Numbered from the stretch's first letter, positions 20,445-29,951 are shown. The stretch: 64,000 bases of DNA from Breviolum minutum Mf 1.05b.01 (GCA_000507305.1 DF240705.1:40592-104591), one strand, 5' to 3'. Program-made: numbers and translations. The notes: a model not told the origin generated them from the sequence alone.

Positions 20445-20537
20445 CTAGGTGGTGGTTGCAAATATCTTTATTTTCATCCCCATTTGGGGAACTGACCCAA
20501 TTTGACTATTTTTTTCAGGTGGGTGGAAACCACCAAC
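20445..20537. repeat. M1 MITE copy
   Basis: CTAGGTGGTGGTTGCAAATAT to GGAAACCACCAACA with the internal TTTTCATCCCCATTTGGGGAA. Confidence 0.7.
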
Positions 20538-21160
20538 AAACGCTATCTATACCATTACAGCAGTACATGGAGTTCATAGTGATTGATGCTTTCTTATGAT
20601 TCATGTACAACATGTATGATTACATTGATATATGATATGTATGTTTAACAGGATTGTGAGTGTCATATATGAAAAGATACTATGTTCCAAACCAACTCAA
20701 TCACCAAATTCAATCCTAGATACCGGTTGCCCTGGAGCATAGGAATCTTCCAAGTACCACCAGCCTGTGCCAATCGTCTAACCCCTGGGGACGAAACCTT
20801 TCCAATTGGCTTTTTCTTTTCAAACATGGGCACCATTGAGTTGGGCACCGTTTCAACGACGCCCATGCAACCCCACCCTTTTTTGATATATGGCGGTTTA
20901 CAAAAACCCTCCATGAAACTCACAGGAATAAGTATATGAGGTTTATGGATTTATATATAATCATCCAAAAGCAGGATCTCCTTTTTTGGGTGGCAAACAA
21001 CTTCCAGCAAACTCCATGAAATAACCAGTTGCCATATTCAGACATACCTTACTCGCCAGGGCTACGTTGACACCACAACGATCGCAGGTGACTTTAAAAG
21101 TGGGGGAGGTTGAGACGGTTTTGAAGAAGTTGGATCAAAGGATCGGGAGTTGAGAACTAA

Positions 21161-21219
21161 CTAGTCTAGGTTTTTATTTTCACCCCTGCCAGATGATCTA
21201 ATTTTGACTAATAAAATAT
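21161..21219. repeat. Left piece of an M1 MITE split by the YR element
   Basis: CTAGTCTAGG, TTTTTATTTTCACCCCTGCC and TTTTGACTAATA follow the M1 order. The sequence is cut at 21219 and resumes at about 29027. The outermost GGTTTCAAAT block is missing. Confidence 0.6.
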
Positions 21220-21292
21220 ATGTTTCCATGGCTGTCCATGAGCATGCAAGGAAATGCACAAGCATGTAGCTGGTTTGCTCGCAGCTTTGTGC
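21220..21292 (+). repeat. Split direct repeat A1 (left end of YR element)
   Basis: 73 bases starting ATGTTTCCATGGCTGTCC, identical by eye to 28651-28723. Confidence 0.85.
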
Positions 21293-21371
21293 TCAAGCTG
21301 AAGCTGGTGAGGCCTTGTGGTGCTTTGCCAGCCAGCTGGTGTGAGGTGAGGACCTCAATAAAGATACCTAA

Positions 21372-22007
21372 ATGGCGGCTGATGGCCGAGAGCTTTTGAG
21401 AGAACTCAAGGATACGTTCCTTGCGGAGGGCCATCAGCAGGGAGAATGGGACAGGATGTTTTGGTCCTCCCATCTTCCCAGATGGTCCTTGACGTGGATG
21501 AGCTCTGATGAGGCAGACCATTCAGAGAAGCTGGCAAAGCTTTGGCAAGGACTGGTGGGTCCAGGGGATGTCATGGAGATCGAGGTCCGTGATGATGATG
21601 GTGCTGCCACTGGACGGGCAATCGTGGCTGCTGTGGAGATGCGAGTCACCAGTGGGCAGCACATCGGGAAAGTGAAGTTGATATGTTCCACGGACTCCCA
21701 GTTCGAGGATTGGTGCAGGCTTCATTGTGAGGAGCTGGGGGACTACGAGTTCCATTTCTGCAAGAAGGGGCCTGGTAAGTGCTCCGCCAAGCCCCGGTCA
21801 AAACAAGTGGGGTGGTTTCATGTGGCCACCTTCCGCATGACAACAGTGGGGGCTGCCCTCAATCATGAGTATGCGGCCGATCCCGTGGTCTCATACTTCA
21901 GTGAGGTCTTACAACAGTATATGGAAGGCAGGTCTCCCCCGGGTGCTGGTGAGCACTCTGAAGTCAAGAAAGCAGAGCGTGTTAGGACACCTCCTCCGTG
22001 GTTCTGA
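21372..22007 (+). CDS. YR element gag-like ORF, N-terminal part
   Basis: 211 codons from ATG 21372, about 80 bases after repeat A1. It is a mixed globular protein with no recognised domain (MAADGREL start, a DVMEIEVRDDD segment, Cys/His residues around CSTDSQFEDWCRLHC and EFHFCKKGPGKC). The frame ends at TGA 22005-22007, but the neighbouring frame continues without a break, and overlap begins near 21865. A single-base shift around 21985-22000 would join the two. As the 5'-most ORF of a DIRS-like element it is in the gag position; function inferred only from that. Confidence 0.5.
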   Translation: MAADGRELLRELKDTFLAEGHQQGEWDRMFWSSHLPRWSLTWMSSDEADHSEKLAKLWQGLVGPGDVMEIEVRDDDGAATGRAIVAAVEMRVTSGQHIGKVKLICSTDSQFEDWCRLHCEELGDYEFHFCKKGPGKCSAKPRSKQVGWFHVATFRMTTVGAALNHEYAADPVVSYFSEVLQQYMEGRSPPGAGEHSEVKKAERVRTPPPWF

Positions 22008-23298
22008 AAGAGGGCCTTCAGAGGAAATCTTTGCGGAAAGGCCCTCGCCTGGTGCCAGCAGGTCCCCACAACGTGAGGTTAGGAACAGGCCTGGTGGAGG
22101 CCGAGCACGAGGAGCCGATCAGAAAGAAAGGCCTGGTGAGGCCAAGGAAGCCAGGCGATCTGAAGAGCCTGGGGCGGCTGAAAGCAAGAGGGCTAAGGAA
22201 GCGGCATTGGCAGCTTCTAAGGCTCTGGGGTTCTCTGGGCCTCAGTTGGTCCCGCCTACTAAGGTGTTTTTGCAGGAAGGGCCTGGAGGTGCCCGTCACT
22301 ATGGGGAAGCTAAGGTCCGCCATGACTCTGGGGCAACGGGTTCCAAACCGGTGGACCGACTTGATTGGATTGACCAGATTTCAGCGATTGGGAGCGATGA
22401 TCCGTATGGAAAGCACGCTGAAGGTCGTGGAGACTACAAAGCAGAGAAAAAGCGAAAGCGAGGGTCTTCAGATGACAAGAAGGATGGTAAGAAGGGTGAC
22501 AAGCCCCCCAAGAAGAAGAGATCCAAGTCGTCCTCTCCCGGCAAGAGGCCACCCGTGAGGGGAGAAGGCGTCATCTCTTTGGAAAGCCAGAAGAAGAAGA
22601 AAAGGAAGAAGGGGCGTGGTGACCCCAGCAGTGATCCCGAGTCTTCAGGATCAGACAAAGGTAAGAGAGGAGATGACAAGAAGAAGAAGGCTGAGAAGAG
22701 GCGAGTGGACTCTCAGTCCAACGATGAAGAGGAGACAAAGAAAAGGAGAAGGAAACGTAGGAGGAGGAAACAGTCTTCCTCCGACAGGTCGTCTTCACGC
22801 AGTTCTCAGCGAGATCTCTACGGCCGTGACAACAAGAAGTACGAGAGCCTCATGGAGCGAGCTCGCCGTCACCCTGGTCGCCTTTTGAGGTCAGGACTTG
22901 AACAGATGGCCAAATTTATGGCAGCCAGGGCTGGGTCTGAAGGAAAGCCCACTTGTGCATGGCGGGAGCAGAAAGTGGGAGCATACCTGAATCAGGTATT
23001 GTTTTCCCAACATCCACAGTCATCCATAGGGATGAGGAACGTGCGTGAACTTGTCACGCTTGCAGAAGCGGTGGACCTCCTTATGGAGGAGAGGCTGGCG
23101 AGCCTCGGGGACTTGCTAATGCAACGTCTCAAAGCAGTGGAGGCTAGTTTGTCTGATGGCTGGTCAGTTGCAAACTATATGGAACTCATACCTCCACCCC
23201 GTGCCACCCTGACGACGGATCAGGAAAGGGCCTTTGCGGCTCGGCACGCCCTGCAGCAACGCAAGTTGCAAGAGTCCTTCAAAAAGAAGGCGGGCTAG
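21990..23298 (+). CDS. YR element gag-like ORF, lysine-rich part
   Basis: Open frame continuing the gag-like protein after a frame break near 21990. The middle (about 22440-22800) is extremely rich in K, R, S, D and E (runs such as KKKRKK and RRKRRRRK), a likely nucleic-acid-binding or nuclear-targeting region. It is followed by a more regular helical part (YESLMERARRHPGRLL; MRNVRELVTLAEAVDLLMEERL) that could be the assembly domain. Ends at TAG 23296-23298. The same frame stays open beyond that codon to 23970, so the TAG looks like a point mutation. Confidence 0.5.
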
Positions 23299-23970
23299 GA
23301 AGTCGGTGGCTCGGTGAAGGCAGCTGGCAGCCCAAGCCGAGTGACACCACCCAATACAACAATGCCAAGATCGAGTGCGCTGAAGCCTCCACCAAAGAAG
23401 GCACCAGTTACTCCGCCCAAGGCTGGTGGGGCGCAAGCTTCAAGACCAGCTTCCCCGAAGTCAAGCCCGGCTGGAGGTCCGGGGGAGAAGAAGCAGGAGG
23501 GGACGACAGCGAAGGGGGCTCCAGCCGTGAAGCCCACTCCTAAGAGTCCACCTCCTGTGGGCCTCAGTGGCTCATCGGTGTCCAGCCCAAGATCAGTGGA
23601 GAAGAGCGAAAGCGAGGAGAAGGAAGAAGAGGCGAAGAAGCCGTCGAGGTCGAGGACACCTTTGGGAAGGAGGCCGTACGGAGCAAAGCAGAGGAGAAAG
23701 GCTGCGAAAGGAACCTTTGGAAGGGTTCAGTTCGAGGATCCCGTGTCAAGAGTTGTTGGAGAGGACGAGGACCAGAGGAGGTCTTCTCAGAAAGGCAAAG
23801 AAGGAGGAAAGTCAAAAGGAAAGAGTGGTGGAAAACAAGGCGGAAAGAACAAAGGAAAAGGAAAAGGGAAGCAGTCGCACAAAGGGAAGTCCAAGAAGGG
23901 ACACCCGAAAGGAAAAGAAAAGGGGAGGTCTGGAGGGGCCTCTCCGGAAAGGAGTGGAGGAAGAAACTAA
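23299..23970 (+). CDS. YR element basic Pro/Lys/Gly tail of gag
   Basis: Same frame as the preceding ORF, separated by one TAG. Low-complexity protein: Pro/Ala/Lys-rich, then a Gly-Lys tract (KGKSGGKQGGKNKGKGKGK). ATG 23314 is available but there is no sign it is used. Probably the nucleic-acid-binding C-terminus of the gag protein. Ends at TAA 23968-23970, after which the polymerase frame starts. Confidence 0.4.
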   Translation, partial: EVGGSVKAAGSPSRVTPPNTTMPRSSALKPPPKKAPVTPPKAGGAQASRPASPKSSPAGGPGEKKQEGTTAKGAPAVKPTPKSPPPVGLSGSSVSSPRSVEKSESEEKEEEAKKPSRSRTPLGRRPYGAKQRRKAAKGTFGRVQFEDPVSRVVGEDEDQRRSSQKGKEGGKSKGKSGGKQGGKNKGKGKGKQSHKGKSKKGHPKGKEKGRSGGASPERSGGRN

Positions 23971-23990
23971 GAGGAGAAGGCGAGCATCCT

Positions 23991-25431
23991 TTGCACATCT
24001 ACAGTGCCACAAGAAAGCTTATAAGGGGCCTGGTGTGGTCCAATGGCGCGTTGGGGTCTCTGCTGAGGAGACTCTTTACCTCACGTGCGGGCGCTGAGGG
24101 TGAGCCAGGGAAATCTGGGTCGCTATACCCTCTGCCCCTTACTCAGCAGTGCAAGGATGCTCTCTGGCATTTTGCCGGACCTTCTCAGGGCCCAGCTGAT
24201 GGGGCTCATAGCAAGGATTACAATGCAAAGCAGAGCTTTTCCAAAAAGGATACAATGCAAGTTTGCCCAGCGGCCTGGTGTGGTCTGCTGGTAATTGGGC
24301 TGAATAGCAGCCTGGGTTTCACCACCAACGCGGTTGGATGTCGTCCGGAGCCCGCTGAAAAAGAGAGCGCTTGAGTGTCTTTGGAGTGATGCTGTTAGGT
24401 TTGTCGAAGGTGATGGTTTGTTTGAAGGTGTTTTGATGAGACCTGAGGTGCCATGGAGTGTTAGGATTCCAAACATGTCTGTTGGGTATGGCGGTGATCT
24501 GGTTGAAAAAGCCAGGTGGCTTACCCTGAAACAGGTGCTTCCGGGTTTGCCCCCTGTTGGAAAAGGGGGTTTGTTGTTTGCCCCTGATTTCTGTGATGAT
24601 TGGGTTGCTCGGCACCTTCTTGACGCTGAGCTTAGTAGATTAGATGATTCCCTTGTTCAAGAACCCCTCCCCCATGCTGTTGTTAGGTGTACTCAAACAG
24701 AATGGGACAAGATCGCTTTTGAATTGGTCAGTCGGGGGGTTGCAGCAACAATCAATGATGAGGATATTGCAGTTTGCAGAGGGGAAAGAATTTTAAACGG
24801 TGCATTTGGGGTCACTAAACCAAACAAGTGGGTTGGTGATCCCCAAGAAGCTTGTCCAGTTCTTCGCTTCATAATGGACTTTCGGGCTGCCAATGCGGCT
24901 CACAGGATGCTCCCGGGGGCGGTCAGTACTTTAGTCGGAGCTGCGAAATGGCAGGGGTTCTGCCTGGGTGAAGATGAGATATTACTCTCATCTGGAGATG
25001 ACCTGGTTTCAGCCTTCTACTTGTTCAGGCTGCCGTGGAGCTGGTCGAGATACTTCACGTTTCGAAAGCCAGTCAGGAGAAGAGCGTTGGGGCTCACGGA
25101 TGACCCAGATTCCTTCATCCACATCACCTCAAGGGTGCTCCCGATGGGATGGGCTGCAGCAGTGACGATCATGCAGCATATGCACAGGAACATTGCGCTG
25201 AGGGGGCCAGTGTTACCACCCTCGCGGGAGATACAACGTGATGAAGGTCTCCCTGAAAAGACAACAGGTGGTGCTAGTGTGTACTGGAACCTGTATGTGG
25301 ATGATCTTTCAATCATGGAGATTGTGACGGAGGAATGGATGGCCAAGCAGGAGGATTCGGTTTCAAGTGTTTCTAGCTTTCAGTCTGATATGGAGGAAGC
25401 CTATCAGAAGCTGGGTACCCTACTCGGCTGA
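23991..25431 (+). CDS. YR element polymerase: reverse transcriptase (frameshifted)
   Basis: 23991-24374 in one frame (LIRGLVWSNGALGSLLRRLF.., WCGLLVIGLN) appears to pass, by a shift near 24330-24350, into the frame ending at 25431. The second frame holds the RT: FIMDFRAANAAHRM, GDDLVSAFYLFRLP (catalytic Asp), PMGWAAAVTIMQ and YVDD at 25294-25305. At about 25414-25417 (CTGGGTACCC) the coding frame changes again: loss of one G would turn KLG-TLLG-stop into KLG-VPYSADKAE, which continues in the next frame. There is no ATG at the start, so expression by frameshift or read-through from gag is likely. Confidence 0.75.
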
Positions 25432-27298
25432 CAAGGCGGAGTGTCGTAGGGTCAAGTGTGAAAAGCTGGGTGCATACATTGACGGTGACTTGGGTGTCAT
25501 CGGCATCAGCTCGTCAAGGGCTCTGGACTTCATAACTTTATGCGTGTTTGTTATGAGTCAGGAGAGGGTCCCTACGAAGTGGTGTCAGATCGTCATGGGT
25601 AAGTATGTTCACATTGTACAATTTAGGAGGCCACTATTCACCCTCCCAAAGCTTTCCTGGGATCGAATCAGCCGGTTCCACGGAGGGGGGCCGCTTTCAG
25701 CTGGTGAGCTGGATGAGTGGATGACTCTTTGCATGACGCTCCCTCTTGCGTACACCAACCTTAGGGCGAAAGTGTCAGGGCAAGTGACGTGCTCAGATGC
25801 GTCGCCTTCGGGTGGAGGCCTTTGTTATTCGACTGGGCTTACCCCCTTGGGTAGGCTAGGCAGCTATCTTGGTTCTTTAAAAGTCGCAGGGGAACCTCCA
25901 AAGTTTCTTACCATCGAATGGTTTGCTGGTATTGGAGGTATGAGCAGGGCCTTGGAGCGCCTTAACTTGAAGAGTGCGGGAGCTGCAGTTTGTGAATGTG
26001 ATGAGGCTTGTTTGACAATACTACGTCGGTTTCTTCCAGGTTGCACAGTCTGGAAGGATATCAAGGCTGTGGGTGCCGACGAGATTAGAATGTTTTTGGA
26101 CCGATACCCAGACGTGCAAGGGGTCATTGACAGCGGTGGCAGTCCTTGTCAGGGATTGTCACAGCTTAGTAGCGAACGTCAGCACTTTGATGACGCCAGG
26201 TCTGGGCTGTTCTATGAGTTGGTCAGAGTGAATGGCCTGGTAAAGGCAGAGTGCCAAGCTAGAGGGCTTTGGCACGTTGGTTTTGTCGAGAACGTTGTTT
26301 GCGACGAAGCGGATCAGGAGATCTTTCGGGATCTTACTCAATGGGATCAGTGGCTCCTGTGCAGTGGGTCGCTTTCCACAGTCCGGAGGGTTTCCGAGAA
26401 AATCAGCTTCGATGACATTGGTGCAGTAGAACCCGGTGTTGGATATAGGGTGGCTAGGGTGCCAGGTCCTTTTGAGCCACCAAACTTGTGGGTGAGCCCA
26501 GGATGGTCATGGGTTAGTGAGTCAAACCCAGTGAACCTTCCGACGTTCACAAGGTCCATCCCGCGCTACAAGCCACCGGTGCGGCCCGCTGGACTACATC
26601 ATAGCCCGGGGGAAGCAAGAGCTCGGTGGACTATGGATTGGTTCCGTTTTCCGCCATATACCTACAAGGACGAGTACTGCATGACGAAAGGTGGGTTCAT
26701 GCGAGTAGCTTGTGCTTGTGAAAGGGAAGTCCTTATGGGATTCTCCCCTGGGCACACAAGGTTGAGAAAGCAGGACTTGGACGAGGACACCAGGTGTTCA
26801 ATGATTGGCAACTCATTTCACACAACAGTGGTTGCTTTGCTTTTGAGACAGTGTCTGTTGAAACATTTTCCAGAACTTGAGTCAGTTTCAGCCGAGTCTT
26901 TACAGGCCGGCCTGGTGGATGAGCTCAAGATTTCTCAACGGGAAGTCTATCAGGGTCATGAGCTAAAACCAAAACTGGAGGATGACGAAACTTGGTTGGA
27001 TCGCCTTGAGCAGCAATCTGAGGCAGTACCAACCTCACCCGCTAAGGTTAAGTCCCTCCAGGTTAAACTGGTCATGCGATTTTTGGAAAACATGTCCTTT
27101 CGCGGGACAGATGTGCACATTGATTGCAATGAGCTTTTTCAGGCCAGACAGACTTCCAAGAGCATCTGTGGACAGCAGACAATGGGTCTGGAGAGTGGCC
27201 CGAGGATGGAAGTGGAAGTTCCCAGACCACATAAATTTGTTGAGGTGGAGAGCAAAAACACTCCGTCTTTTCAACAAGCGTTGGCTTCATTTAGTTGA
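25415..27298 (+). CDS. YR element: RNase H first half + inserted DNA methyltransferase
   Basis: Continues from RT. At 25793-25816 TCSDASPSGGG supplies the first catalytic Asp (25796) of a DIRS-type RNase H. About 40 codons later a C5-methyltransferase begins: motif I FAGIGG (25922-25939), IV GGSPCQGLS (Cys codon 26147-26149), VI ENV (26288-26296), IX REVLMGFSPG and X GNSFHTT (about 26805). G-S-P-C plus GLFYELVR recalls DNMT3-type enzymes more than DNMT1. The remaining RNase H (HINLL.., DSQVVLG, HLNPADAPSRW) follows at 27229-27461 in another frame. It is predicted to methylate cytosine at C5; catalytic motifs are intact. Confidence 0.8.
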   Translation, partial: VPYSADKAECRRVKCEKLGAYIDGDLGVIGISSSRALDFITLCVFVMSQERVPTKWCQIVMGKYVHIVQFRRPLFTLPKLSWDRISRFHGGGPLSAGELDEWMTLCMTLPLAYTNLRAKVSGQVTCSDASPSGGGLCYSTGLTPLGRLGSYLGSLKVAGEPPKFLTIEWFAGIGGMSRALERLNLKSAGAAVCECDEACLTILRRFLPGCTVWKDIKAVGADEIRMFLDRYPDVQGVIDSGGSPCQGLSQLSSERQHFDDARSGLFYELVRVNGLVKAECQARGLWHVGFVENVVCDEADQEIFRDLTQWDQWLLCSGSLSTVRRVSEKISFDDIGAVEPGVGYRVARVPGPFEPPNLWVSPGWSWVSESNPVNLPTFTRSIPRYKPPVRPAGLHHSPGEARARWTMDWFRFPPYTYKDEYCMTKGGFMRVACACEREVLMGFSPGHTRLRKQDLDEDTRCSMIGNSFHTTVVALLLRQCLLKHFPELESVSAESLQAGLVDELKISQREVYQGHELKPKLEDDETWLDRLEQQSEAVPTSPAKVKSLQVKLVMRFLENMSFRGTDVHIDCNELFQARQTSKSICGQQTMGLESGPRMEVEVPRPHKFVEVESKNTPSFQQALASFS

Positions 27299-27461
27299 CT
27301 CACAAGTTGTCCTTGGGGTGGCAGCAAAGGGTCGCACCTCATCAAGAAAGTTGTTCAAAAGTCTTCATAAGTACAATCTCCTGATCTTAGCGTTGCATAC
27401 TTACCCTCTTTTAGGGTGGGTTTTATCCCACCTGAACCCGGCTGACGCCCCGTCGAGATGG
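25796..27461 (+). other. RNase H domain split by the methyltransferase
   Basis: First part SDAS..GGG at 25793-25816. Second part DHINLL (about 27226), LVDSQVVLGVAAKGRTSS (about 27283-27340) and HLNPADAPSRW (27429-27461). The roughly 930-base methyltransferase (25913-26846) lies between the first Asp and the expected second Glu. At the Glu position (LE in related elements) this copy reads LRWRA. Confidence 0.7.
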
Positions 27462-28453
27462 TACGACGTGCAGCCATCGTAACAACGGCTACGCAGGATC
27501 AAAGGAGACAACTTAGAAGAAGACTCGGAACTTTGGAATTGAATTTGGTGCGAAAAATCACTGTGGAACGATACACTTCTTGCTTCAACGCTTTTGTAAT
27601 ATATTTACAACAGCTTGGCCGTTCTTGGCCAACCGCTTTGGGTGAATACGACCTGATAGTAAGTGAATATTTGGAAGTCCTGTGGGACTCGGGTGAACCT
27701 AAGTCCCTAGCTACTTATAGCCTAGCTGGACTTCAGTACTTCATACCAGCCCTAAAGAAAAATCTCCCTCGCAGCTGGAAGCTGAAGGCTACTTGGGACA
27801 AGCTTGAGTTGCCCTGCCAGGCCATCCCGTTGGATGTTGAAACACTTTTTGCCTTCGTGGGATATTTTTGGAAAACAAAGCAACGAGTTATGGCCTTGGC
27901 TTCCATTATTGGCTTCAATGGTCTCTTGAGGACTGGTGAGCTCCTCAATCTTCGCAAGGCAGACTGTCACAGAACAGATACTGGTTACCTGCTAGTGCTC
28001 CAGGTAACAAAGGGTGGGCAGCGGCGCCTCATCCAAGATGAAAGTGTCTCAATCACTGATGCACTTACCATATGGTGTCTGGACGTGCTATTGGAAAACA
28101 AGCTTCCTGGTGATTGGCTGGTGGGCCTTTCAGGGCCTATGTTTCGTACTCGATGGAATAACCTCAAGAAAAACCTTGGGCTTCAATCGTACCGCTTCTT
28201 GCCATATAGCTTAAGGCGCGGCGGAGCAACGTGGTTCTTTAACCACACTGGCTCTTTTAGCCAAACCATGCTTCGTGGAAGGTGGCAACACCTCAAGACT
28301 TGTAAGCTTTACATCTCTGAGGCCCAAACATCCCTTACAGCTCTTGCCCTCCCCCAATCCACCCGTGACCACCTTCACACTCTTTCTAACCAAATGCGGC
28401 CTTTACTCTCTCGTTGGGCCAGTCGGGTACGCGTGGAAGGACAACCTCATTAG
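27458..28453 (+). CDS. YR element tyrosine recombinase
   Basis: 331 codons from ATG 27458, which overlaps the end of the RNase H reading (stop at 27480-27482) by 25 bases. It has a phage-integrase fold pattern: N-terminal core-binding part (KITVERYTSCFNAFVIYLQQL), catalytic Arg158 in FNGLLRTGELLNLR, box II PYSLRRGGAT (Tyr250 where a His is usual), GRWQHL, and the nucleophile Tyr285 in KLYISEA. It would insert the circular DNA copy by site-specific recombination with no target duplication. Its 3' end runs into repeat B1 (from 28434), as is common for compact elements of this class. Confidence 0.85.
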   Translation: MVRRAAIVTTATQDQRRQLRRRLGTLELNLVRKITVERYTSCFNAFVIYLQQLGRSWPTALGEYDLIVSEYLEVLWDSGEPKSLATYSLAGLQYFIPALKKNLPRSWKLKATWDKLELPCQAIPLDVETLFAFVGYFWKTKQRVMALASIIGFNGLLRTGELLNLRKADCHRTDTGYLLVLQVTKGGQRRLIQDESVSITDALTIWCLDVLLENKLPGDWLVGLSGPMFRTRWNNLKKNLGLQSYRFLPYSLRRGGATWFFNHTGSFSQTMLRGRWQHLKTCKLYISEAQTSLTALALPQSTRDHLHTLSNQMRPLLSRWASRVRVEGQPH

Positions 28454-28652
28454 TTGGGGTCTTCTTTGACCATACAGGCTGGTCATGTCCAATTCCAGTG
28501 AAAGTATGGCCTTGGAGTGCCTTTGGTCTGGTGTGACCATTTGGTCCTTGTGACCAACCTGAGTGGCCAAAAAGTTTCACAAAGTTCATAGGTGAGAGCC
28601 TTGTGGCCTTCCACAGGAAAAAACAGCGTTGTGCGTTGCTGAGACCTTGCAT
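28434..28652 (+). repeat. Split direct repeat B1
   Basis: 219 bases starting TGGAAGGACAACCTC and ending GAGACCTTGCAT. One mismatch (G/A near 28617) to 28783-29001. Confidence 0.9.
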
Positions 28653-28723
28653 GTTTCCATGGCTGTCCATGAGCATGCAAGGAAATGCACAAGCATGTAG
28701 CTGGTTTGCTCGCAGCTTTGTGC
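28651..28723 (+). repeat. Split direct repeat A2
   Basis: 73-base copy of A1 directly joined to B1 through the shared dinucleotide AT (28651-28652). This B1-A2 joint equals the junction of a circular intermediate. Confidence 0.88.
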
Positions 28724-28782
28724 CCTCCCTTCCCGCCCATGTGCATTGGCACTGGTGGGTTTGTCATTCGTGGCAGGGAGCC

Positions 28783-29001
28783 TGGAAGGACAACCTCATT
28801 AGTTGGGGTCTTCTTTGACCATACAGGCTGGTCATGTCCAATTCCAGTGAAAGTATGGCCTTGGAGTGCCTTTGGTCTGGTGTGACCATTTGGTCCTTGT
28901 GACCAACCTGAGTGGCCAAAAAGTTTCACAAAGTTCATAGGTGAGAGCCTTGTGGCCTTCCACAAGAAAAAACAGCGTTGTGCGTTGCTGAGACCTTGCA
29001 T
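28783..29001 (+). repeat. Split direct repeat B2 (right end of YR element)
   Basis: 219 bases, ending CTTGCAT against a TA-rich target. The same AT dinucleotide occurs at the left end (21220-21221). Confidence 0.9.
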
Positions 29002-29026
29002 ATATATATATAATATATATATATAC
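29002..29026. repeat. AT microsatellite at insertion site
   Basis: Run of AT dinucleotides directly after the YR element, joining it to the MITE remainder. Confidence 0.7.
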
Positions 29027-29060
29027 AGTATATTTCAAATGGGTTGAAATCACCAACTAC
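29027..29060. repeat. Right piece of the M1 MITE split by the YR element
   Basis: AGTATATTTCAAATGGG followed by TTGAAATCACCAACTAC, the M1 right end. Confidence 0.75.
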
Positions 29061-29396
29061 AGATTGTATCAGAAATCCACTTCATTCCAGAAGTCTATTC
29101 GGACCACGATTTCTAGCAGCAGTGGCGTTATCAGAGGCGGTGATTTGACCGGATTTCTTCAACAGGTAGGCCATTGAAGTGATCCGGTCACACTATGCAC
29201 CAAAGGGCAGGAAAACTCTAGCTATGGTTACCAGTCATCTAACAAGATGGCATTTTTGCTTTTAGAACATCCACTATGGAAATGTCACAATTCCATAGCG
29301 TCAATGTATCGTATACTTGCCTACATTTACCATACAAATCAACCAAATGCAGGTATAGATATACCATCAGTGGATCCTATGGGACTTGATGTCTAT

Positions 29397-29413
29397 AACC
29401 CTAAACCCTAAAC
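29397..29413. repeat. Short telomere-like CCCTAAA repeat
   Basis: AACCCTAAACCCTAAAC, 2.4 units of the plant/dinoflagellate-type telomere motif, next to an M3 remnant. Confidence 0.5.
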
Positions 29414-29812
29414 ACGAGTCTATCTTTGGGAGAAAAAAGACATCTCCTTTGCCAATCTTTAATTTTTTGAACTCTGCAATTTGGGAATTCGGGGTCTTCG
29501 CCACATGTTTTCGGAGGAGCTCGTTGCGTTGCTCACTTTTTTTTGGTTGAGATTGGTGAAAGACATGATGAACATCCTTCCAATATGCTTTTATCTTAAT
29601 GCGTTTGATCACAACTGTTTGTGTTTTTAGAGTTTCCAATCACATGTTTTTTTCACACTTTCTGTTTTTGGGACATGTGATTCAACCATGTTTTTTTCTC
29701 CGAAAACTAACATGGAAGGCCAAAATACATGATTTCAAAAGGATAAACAACTATTTTGCAAAAGAACATTTTCGTACATATTAGTATCATATTAGTTTTC
29801 GGGGGTGTCTAC

Positions 29813-29951
29813 TTCGAGGACCATCCCAGGACTTGTAAGTGGTTAGTTAAGGGGGTTACAAGCCATTTATAACTAGACTAAGCTGCGTTAGGGGACAACA
29901 ACTAGCCATGGTTATTAACCACTTACGAATCCTGGGATGATTCTCCAAGTA
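29813..29951. repeat. Palindromic repeat (CCATCCCAGGA type)
   Basis: Left GAGGACCATCCCAGGACTTGTAA, right TTACGAATCCTGGGATGATTCTCC. A half copy lies at about 7772-7815. Confidence 0.55.

Larger units (their letters stand above)
21220..29001 (+). mobile_element. Tyrosine-recombinase (DIRS/Ngaro-type) retrotransposon with DNMT
   Basis: A 7.8-kb element with split direct repeats: A1 21220-21292, B1 28434-28652, A2 28651-28723, B2 28783-29001. The order A1 - ORFs - B1 - A2 - B2 is the arrangement known for Ngaro/VIPER-like elements, which replicate through a circular DNA and insert by a tyrosine recombinase instead of an integrase or endonuclease. Coding order is gag-like, lysine-rich linker, RT, first half of RNase H, DNA methyltransferase, second half of RNase H, tyrosine recombinase. 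B1 and B2 differ at one base of 219. Several frame breaks and one in-frame TAG show that this copy is defective. It interrupts an M1 MITE. Confidence 0.88.

Noticed and set aside
22310-23998. Several Ser/Leu/Phe-rich antisense ORFs
   Set aside because: They are complements of the lysine-rich gag region of the YR element.
28483-29056. Antisense ORFs of 74-172 codons with identical sequence
   Set aside because: They lie in repeats B1 and B2, so the duplication explains their similarity; no protein family is recognised.
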